Source: DAOUAE01 sp034433795 (lineage in GTDB: Bacteria; Chloroflexota; UBA6077; FW602-bin22; DAOUAE01). Taken from it: a stretch of 9,452 nt of DNA. Below, piece by piece: positions 4,885-9,452 of this stretch. The translations under genes and the position numbers were made by a program. The notes below the pieces were generated by a model. That model saw only the letters and a program-made list of their open reading frames with translations. It was not told the origin of the DNA and ran no database searches. The stretch is taken from positions 1 through 9,452 of the forward strand of contig DAOUAE010000074.1 in NCBI GenBank assembly GCA_034433795.1. The letters are read 5' to 3'. Numbering within the stretch: the stretch's first letter is position 1; each line of letters starts with the position of its first letter.

Positions 4885-6666
4885 CTACGTCGGGCTGCCC
4901 GTCGGATCGGGGGCCAGCGGTCCCAGGAGGACCGCCGCCCCAAACGGCTCCAGCTCAACCCGAAGGCCGGTCTCATCCTGGTAGACCGGCCGCTCGCTGA
5001 GCACATCGCTCAGCGGCTGCCCCCAGCAGGGGAGCGCCCGCCGGGCGAGGGCCACCCGACGGGGGACCGGGCTGTTGTTAAAGACGACCAGCGCCATCTC
5101 GGCCGCGTCCCAGCGGGCGAAGGCGAAGCCGTTGGTCGCGGCGTCGGCCCACACCAGGCGCAGGTCGCCCCGGCGGAAGACCGCGTGCCGCCGGCGCAGA
5201 TCGATCAACCGTCGGTAGAGCGCCAGCGTCGCCTGATCCCAGTCCCGCGCGTCCCACGGCATCGGCCGGCGGCAGTCGGGATCGGGACCGCCCATCAGGC
5301 CGACCTCATCGCCATAGTAAATGAGCGGCACACCGCGATAGGTGAAGAGGAAGATAGCGGCCAGCGCCACCCGGCGGGCGTCGCCCTGAGCGAGCTGGCG
5401 GATGCGGGGAGTGTCGTGACTGCCGATCAGATTGACCAGCACCGCCTGTACCGGGTCGGGGTAAGCGACCTGGAGCCGAAGGAGCCGGGCGGCGAACGTC
5501 TCCGCGCCGATCGCGCCAGTGGCGAAGAAGCTGACAATGGCGTGCCAGAGCGGATAGTTCATCACCGTATCCCACTGGTCACCGCGCAGCCAGCGCTGGG
5601 CCTCCTGCCAGAGTTCGCCCAGGATCACCGCCTCGGGCTTGACCGCCTTGACCGCCTGACGGAACTCCCGCCAGAGGGCGTGGTCGCAGCCCTCGGCGAC
5701 GTCCAGGCGCCAGCCGTCGATATCCGCCACCCGCAGCCAGTACGTCGCCGTCTCCAGAATAAAGCGCCGCACCTCCGGATGGTCACTATTCAGCTTTGGC
5801 ATAGAGGGAGTGAAGGCAAACGTCTCGTAGTTCTTGGGATCGGTTTGAACCGGAAAACTCTCGATGTTGAACCACGGGGCGTAGCGCGAGGCGGCACCGT
5901 GGGCGACAACATCACGCCACGGGCCGAAGTCGGCTCCACAGTGATCAAAAACACCGTCCAGCACCACACGGATCCCCAGCGCGTGGCACCGACGCACCAG
6001 ATCCTGGAAGGTCGCCAGATCGCCAAAATGGGGATCGATCTGGTAATAGTCGGTCGGATCGTATTTATGGTTCGACGGCGCGGTGAAGATCGGTGTCAAC
6101 CAGAGGGTGTTCACGCCCAGCGCCTGCAGGTACGGCAGGCGCTCGATGATCCCCCGCAGATCGCCGCCGTAGAAACTGGTCGGCGTCGGCCGGGCGTCGA
6201 CGCTCCAGGGGGCGACCCCCGGCGGATCGTTCCCGGGGTCGCCATTGGCGAAGCGGTCCACGAAGATCTGGTAGATGATCGCCTCGGCCAGCCAGTCCGG
6301 CGGGGTGAAGAGATCGCGGCGGTGGACATACTGATAGTGGAAGTGCAGCACCGTGTCGGCCGGACGCTCTGGCGTCAGGCCCAGCGGGGTGTACCAGAGG
6401 GTCTCGCGACCGTCGCTGAGCAGAAAGGCGTAGCGCAGCCGGCGGCCGCGCAGCGTCGCCTGATAGTAGTCGAAGAGGGCATCGCTCCCGATCTTCGTCA
6501 TCGCCTGGATCTCGTCCCGTGGCGGGTGAACGAAGCGCTCGCCGTAGACGACCAGGCAGGTCACCAGATCGTCACGCGCCGCGCGCAATCGGACCACGAC
6601 GGTGTCCTCAGCGACGGGAAAAGCGCCAGCGTCGTAGGGTTGATGGAAGATGGCTTCGCGGATCAC
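4885..6666 (-). CDS. Cytoplasmic GH13_20 alpha-amylase: neopullulanase / maltogenic amylase / cyclomaltodextrinase type
   Basis: 593 residues, against about 588 for Geobacillus neopullulanase, which it resembles end to end. Order: N-terminal CBM34-like beta domain (about 1-120, starting REAIFHQP), TIM barrel from DWLAEAIIYQIFVDRFANGDP (124-144), and C-terminal beta domain (about 500-585). GH13 motifs are DGVFDH (237-242), the subfamily mark MPKLN (289-293), GWRLDVAE with nucleophile Asp322 and Arg320, GELW with acid/base Glu351, and SHD with Asp418. Region I has Asp241 where Asn is usual. No signal peptide, so it should act inside the cell on imported maltodextrins or cyclodextrins; exact specificity cannot be read. 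The start is GTG at 6666-6664 with AAAGGA upstream inside the malG end; the gap to malG is 2 bases. It is the last gene of the mal operon. Confidence 0.93.
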   Translation of the reverse strand: MIREAIFHQPYDAGAFPVAEDTVVVRLRAARDDLVTCLVVYGERFVHPPRDEIQAMTKIGSDALFDYYQATLRGRRLRYAFLLSDGRETLWYTPLGLTPERPADTVLHFHYQYVHRRDLFTPPDWLAEAIIYQIFVDRFANGDPGNDPPGVAPWSVDARPTPTSFYGGDLRGIIERLPYLQALGVNTLWLTPIFTAPSNHKYDPTDYYQIDPHFGDLATFQDLVRRCHALGIRVVLDGVFDHCGADFGPWRDVVAHGAASRYAPWFNIESFPVQTDPKNYETFAFTPSMPKLNSDHPEVRRFILETATYWLRVADIDGWRLDVAEGCDHALWREFRQAVKAVKPEAVILGELWQEAQRWLRGDQWDTVMNYPLWHAIVSFFATGAIGAETFAARLLRLQVAYPDPVQAVLVNLIGSHDTPRIRQLAQGDARRVALAAIFLFTYRGVPLIYYGDEVGLMGGPDPDCRRPMPWDARDWDQATLALYRRLIDLRRRHAVFRRGDLRLVWADAATNGFAFARWDAAEMALVVFNNSPVPRRVALARRALPCWGQPLSDVLSERPVYQDETGLRVELEPFGAAVLLGPLAPDPTGSPT

Positions 6667-6668
6667 CT

Positions 6669-7562
6669 CTATCCTTTCAGCGCACCCCTGGTCAGTCCCT
6701 CGACCAGCAGGCGTTGTGCGAGGAAGAAGATCGCCAGGATCGGGAGCGAGCCCAGCACCGAAGCCGCACAGAAGGCGGTCCAGTTCGTCTGATAGGCCCC
6801 GCTGACATAGGCCCGCAGCCCGACGCCCAGCGGGTACAGGTCCGGGTCAGAGAGAACAATGGTCGCGGTCAGATACTCGTTGTAGACGCCGATGAAATGG
6901 AAGATGAACTGGGCCACCAGCATCGGCTGAAGGAGCGGGAAGAGGATCTGCCAGAAGACCTGCCAGTGATCGGCGCCGTCAACCTGGGCCGACTCATCAA
7001 GTTCGCGCGGAATGCTGTCCAGATAATTCTTGAGCAGCCAGACCGAGAGAGCGCTGGTGCCAAGCCCGAAGACCAGAATCAGCCCTTCCAGTTTGTTAAT
7101 CAAGCCCGCCAGATGCAACATCCGGAAGATAGCGACGATAGATACAGTACTGGGGAGCATCTGAACGATAAAAAGGAGAAGAATTCCGTGGCGTCGACCG
7201 CGGAAGTGAAAGCGCGAGAAAGCATAGCCGCCAAAGGTGGCGCAGAGGAGCGAGAGAATCCCGGCACCGATGCCAAGAATCAGACTGTTACGGACCCAGA
7301 GCGAAAACTTCGACTCGTTCAGCAACCGTGAATAGTTTTCGAGAGTGAAAGTCTGAGGGATCAGCGTGCTCGTGTACAGACTCTCGCCCCCTTTGAAAGA
7401 GATCGCCAGAATATAAAGGGTCGGCAGCAGAGACCCACCAGTGACCGCGATCAGAACGAGACGCGTGAGCCACAGGCTCAGAGAGGCGGACCGGACACGT
7501 GCCGTGCGCGCCCGGCTCGGCGACGAAACCTTCGGCAGACTGACAATCGCTCGCTCATCCAC
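6669..7562 (-). CDS. malG: Maltose/maltodextrin ABC transporter permease, MalG-like
   Basis: 297 residues from the GTG at 7562-7560, chosen for its GGGGAGAGG site 5 bases upstream and normal family length. A TTG at 7628 would add 22 residues overlapping malF, and the ATG just inside is out of frame. Six membrane segments fit MalG: about 30-55, 93-115, 126-148, 160-178, 213-229 and 266-287. The EAA loop that contacts the ATPase is ESAQVDGADHWQVFWQILFP (190-209), with DGA at 195-197. The C-terminus LTRGALKG is the usual MalG ending (LTxGAxKG). It forms a heterodimer with MalF in the cell membrane and imports malto-oligosaccharides using an ATPase not encoded here. It follows malF by 46 bases and precedes the amylase by 2. 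Confidence 0.88.
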   Translation of the reverse strand: MDERAIVSLPKVSSPSRARTARVRSASLSLWLTRLVLIAVTGGSLLPTLYILAISFKGGESLYTSTLIPQTFTLENYSRLLNESKFSLWVRNSLILGIGAGILSLLCATFGGYAFSRFHFRGRRHGILLLFIVQMLPSTVSIVAIFRMLHLAGLINKLEGLILVFGLGTSALSVWLLKNYLDSIPRELDESAQVDGADHWQVFWQILFPLLQPMLVAQFIFHFIGVYNEYLTATIVLSDPDLYPLGVGLRAYVSGAYQTNWTAFCAASVLGSLPILAIFFLAQRLLVEGLTRGALKG

Positions 7563-7608
7563 GACAGCCTCTCCCCAGGCGCCAGCGATCCCCGACCACA
7601 GGTCCCTC

Positions 7609-8547
7609 TTACCGCTCCTTCTCCTCAAACGCGCGGGTCAGGCGCGCGTTTACGTAGGTAAACGCGGCAATAACCAGGAAGAGCAGCATACCGTAGGCAG
7701 CAGTGAGGCCATAACGCTGGGAATCACGCATCAGTTTGTACATATACGTGACCAGAATATCGGTCAGACCATAATCAGCCCCAGGGTAGGCCAGAGGGTC
7801 ACCACCGGTCAGAAGATAAACAATCCCAAAATTATTGAACTGGAAGGCCAGCTGAGAGATAGTTAACGGGATGGTGGCGATTGTCAGGAGTGGAAACGTG
7901 ATCAGCCGGAAACGGGCCCAGCGACCAGCGCCGTCCAGCGCCGCCGCCTCGTAAAGCTCGGCGGGGATACTCTGGAGAGCCGCCAGGAAGATGGTCATAA
8001 AGAAAGGATAAGAGAGCCAGAGATTGACCATCAGCAGCGAGACCCGGGCCCAGAAAGGATCGGAGAGCCAGCGCACCGGCGCAAGGCCCAGCATCTTCAG
8101 CAGAAGATTCACCGCTCCCTGATCGAAGGCCAGAAGCCCGGCCCACATCTGGATCGTGATGATATTCGGCAACGCCCACGGCAAGATCAGCAGAGTACGG
8201 TAGAGATTACGCTCCCTCAGCTGCGGATTGTTCAGCAAAAGCGCCAGAAAAAGACCAGCGGCAATATTACAAAACGATGTTAAAACAGTCCAGATCACCG
8301 TCCAGGTCAGAACGGGAACGAACGCCGAACCGGTCGAAAAGATCTCAAGGTAGTTTTCAAGTCCGACGAAATCGAACTGACGAAAATGAAACATTCCGAA
8401 GTTGGTGAACGAGATGTACACATTGTACAGGGCGGGAATCAATGTAAACAGAGCGGTGCCGAGCGCCAGCGGTGCGAGATAGAGATAGGGGACAAACGTT
8501 CCCCGGCGCCAGCCTCGACGAGCCGCTCCCACCATCCGCTGCTCCAT
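7609..8547 (-). CDS. malF: Maltose/maltodextrin ABC transporter permease, MalF-like
   Basis: 312 residues from the ATG at 8547-8545. Alternatives are GTG at 8568 with AGGTGG upstream, and ATG at 8535 with GGAG 6 bases upstream. The open frame up to 9099 runs antiparallel to no signal and out of frame through malE, so it is not coding. The hydrophobic segments are at about 18-48, 78-105, 118-140, 168-190, 217-240 and 282-300. The EAA loop YEAAALDGAGRWARFRLITF (199-218) has the canonical E-A-A and D-G-A. Motifs VGLENYLEIF and GIVYLLTGGDP are usual for MalF-type sugar permeases. The large periplasmic P2 loop of enteric MalF is absent, as in most non-enteric members. It pairs with MalG. The gene is visibly less GC-rich than its neighbours. 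Confidence 0.88.
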   Translation of the reverse strand: MEQRMVGAARRGWRRGTFVPYLYLAPLALGTALFTLIPALYNVYISFTNFGMFHFRQFDFVGLENYLEIFSTGSAFVPVLTWTVIWTVLTSFCNIAAGLFLALLLNNPQLRERNLYRTLLILPWALPNIITIQMWAGLLAFDQGAVNLLLKMLGLAPVRWLSDPFWARVSLLMVNLWLSYPFFMTIFLAALQSIPAELYEAAALDGAGRWARFRLITFPLLTIATIPLTISQLAFQFNNFGIVYLLTGGDPLAYPGADYGLTDILVTYMYKLMRDSQRYGLTAAYGMLLFLVIAAFTYVNARLTRAFEEKER

Positions 8548-8599
8548 CGCCGGATATTCCCCGCGCACTTCTGACCACCTGGGCCGCCGCCGCCGTCCC

Positions 8600-8639
8600 C
8601 GGGGAGTCCTCCGGCCGGTCGGCGCCGAAGGACTCCCCG
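8600..8639 (-). repeat. Intercistronic stem-loop between malE and malF
   Basis: Arms 8600-8615 (CGGGGAGTCCTCCGGC) and 8624-8639 (GCCGAAGGACTCCCCG) pair over 16 bp with an 8-base loop. The only irregular pair becomes a G-U wobble in the minus-strand RNA. It begins 9 bases after the malE stop and has no T-run behind it. It probably acts as an mRNA-stabilising or attenuating hairpin that favours malE expression over malF and malG. Confidence 0.7.
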
Positions 8640-8648
8640 CCGGCGTGG

Positions 8649-9332
8649 CTACCGCTGCAGTTTCGCGATCCCCTCCCGGATCTGCTGGACCGCCCGCTCC
8701 AGCGTCGGTTTGACCTCCGCCTTCCCCGGGACGATCACATCCAGGGCGTCGCCCCACGGCTTCCACACCGCCCCCATCTCCGGGATGTTGGGCATCGGCA
8801 GGGCCAGCGCGGCCTGCTCCGACCAGACCTGGACCTCCGGATCGTTTTTGAGATCGGGCCGGGCCAGCACATCCTGCCGGACGGGCACCTTGGCGAACGC
8901 CTTCCAGAGGGTCACCACACTGTCGGGCGTGGTCGCGAAGCGGGCCAGGCCGAAGGCCTGGTCCCGGTTTTTCGCGTGATTCCCCACCATCAGGGCCTGG
9001 ATCCCGCCGAACGGTTGCATGTCCGCTCCGTTGGGCAGTTTGGGCAGGACCGAGATCCCGTAATCGATCCTGGCCTTCCGGGCCCCCGGAACCGCCCATG
9101 GCCCGTTGACCATCATACCGGCTTTGCCCTCTTCGAACTTGCCGGTTGTCAGCGCATGCATATTCTTGCGCTCAAGGATCCCTTCTGGGAAAAGTCGGTG
9201 CTTGAGGTGGAGGTCCCGAATGAATTCGAACCCTTTGACTGCCCCGTCGCTGGCCAGCCCGATATCCGTGATGTTATACGCCCCGTTCTCCCATTTGAAG
9301 ATGTAGCCGCCGTGACCGGTGATGAAGCCGTA
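8649..9332 (-). pseudogene. malE: malE-like maltodextrin-binding protein, C-terminal part, interrupted by an insertion sequence
   Basis: About 228 codons of a MalE-type solute-binding protein, ending in TAG at 8651-8649. The frame can be followed upstream of the internal Met at 9161 without a stop: it reads ITGHGGYIFKWENGAYNITD, then GLASDGAVKGFEFIRDL, then TTGKFEEGKAGMMVNGPWAV, DYGISVLPKLPNG and finally PMPNIPEMGAVWKPWGDAL. These are the conserved C-lobe blocks of MalE (GGYxFK, NGPWA, VLP, NIPxM). The N-terminal signal/lipobox region and first lobe, about 160-190 residues in the family, are missing: malE similarity stops near YGF (about 9332-9324), and a TAA lies in this frame at 9356-9354 within transposase sequence. 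The protein would bind maltodextrins outside the membrane and deliver them to MalFG. As it stands here it should be non-functional, unless the IS is recent or the assembly mixes variants. Confidence 0.82.
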
Positions 9333-9452
9333 GAACTCATCCCGAAATAGCCCTTAAGAGGATAAGGGAGCAGGCCAGGAGGAGGAGAGCCAGGTAGAGA
9401 TGGGCCCTCCTTTCCCACCTCACCACCAGTCTCCGAAAGCTACCCAGCCAGG
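9333..9452 (-). mobile_element. Terminal part of an IS5-like insertion sequence inside malE
   Basis: The boundary is inferred, to within about 10 bases, from where malE similarity stops and transposase sequence begins. The likely outer end is GAACTCATCCCGAAATAGCC (9333-9352), a candidate terminal inverted repeat, next to a TA (9331-9332) that could be a target duplication. The other end of the element lies beyond the window, so neither the repeat nor the duplication can be confirmed. Confidence 0.6.
9337..9452 (-). CDS. IS5-like (DDE) transposase, C-terminal end
   Basis: The last 37 codons before a TGA at 9339-9337; the gene continues past the right edge. The translation reads WLGSFRRLVVRWERRAHLYL followed by the hydrophobic ALLLLACSLILLRAISG. 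The pattern WLxxFRRLVVRxERxxxxYLxxxxLACxxILLR is the usual C-terminus of IS5-family and related DDE transposases, just after their catalytic Glu. The stop codon lies almost at the inferred end of the element, common for compact insertion sequences. The family assignment comes from the C-terminal tail alone, so a sister family is possible. It is transcribed in the same direction as the mal genes. Confidence 0.65.
   Translation of the reverse strand, partial: WLGSFRRLVVRWERRAHLYLALLLLACSLILLRAISG

Noticed and set aside
4746..5006. N-terminal extension of the GYD protein into the amylase gene
   Set aside because: It would run through the terminator stem, the promoter and the 5'-UTR hairpin, and adds residues unlike the GYD family.
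5185..6792. Long plus-strand open frame of 535 codons opposite the amylase
   Set aside because: The minus strand holds an intact GH13 enzyme with all catalytic motifs. The plus-strand translation has no family resemblance and no ribosome site.
8548..9099. N-terminal extension of malF by 184 codons
   Set aside because: This stretch is malE read in the wrong frame plus the intercistronic hairpin. MalF similarity begins only after 8547.
9149..9418. Minus-strand open frame of 89 codons spanning the malE-IS junction
   Set aside because: It crosses the junction in a frame belonging to neither malE nor the transposase and has no recognisable sequence.
1..9452. Search for tRNA, rRNA, CRISPR arrays and tandem repeats
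   Set aside because: No cloverleaf with a CCA-adjacent acceptor, no rRNA core sequence, and no regularly spaced direct repeats were found by eye on either strand.

Overview
The window is strongly GC-rich, densely coded bacterial DNA (by eye roughly two-thirds G+C) with several GTG starts. Gene content is consistent with a Chloroflexota-like or similar high-GC, possibly thermophilic bacterium: a short-form MalF, a cytoplasmic neopullulanase-type GH13 enzyme, paired ABC-2 permeases, a LipM-type octanoyltransferase and a GYD protein. This taxonomic placement is an inference, not proven by any marker gene.

Layout. All genes lie on the minus strand except lipM. (1) 1-703: a two-gene unit, a VOC-fold protein followed by the start of a luciferase-like flavin monooxygenase that runs off the left edge. 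(2) 704-854: a divergent promoter region. (3) 855-1685: lipM-like gene on the plus strand, ending 5 bp from the convergent ABC operon. (4) 1691-4302: a complete ABC-2 exporter operon (ATPase, permease, permease) with coupled junctions and its own promoter near 4335. (5) 4452-4745: a small GYD-domain gene with a very good promoter and a 5'-UTR hairpin. (6) 4885-9332: a maltose/maltodextrin operon, read from right to left as malE (3' part only), malF, malG and a cytoplasmic GH13_20 amylase. It ends in a perfect 13-bp stem-loop. (7) About 9333-9452: the end of an IS5-like insertion sequence. The C-terminus of its transposase can be read up to the right edge, in the same direction as the mal genes.

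How the genes work together. The mal operon would bind (MalE), import (MalF/MalG with an ATPase encoded elsewhere) and hydrolyse (GH13_20 enzyme) maltodextrins. Its binding-protein gene appears split by the insertion sequence: the malE reading frame can be followed back to about 9332 and then gives way to transposase sequence, with a stop in the malE frame at 9354-9356. A strong hairpin sits in the malE-malF gap. The ABC-2 exporter, GYD gene, lipM and VOC/monooxygenase pair are separate transcription units with no clear functional link. I found no undescribed multi-gene system. The best observations are the IS-interrupted malE, the intercistronic hairpin, and the compact terminator/promoter/hairpin arrangement around 4761-4853.
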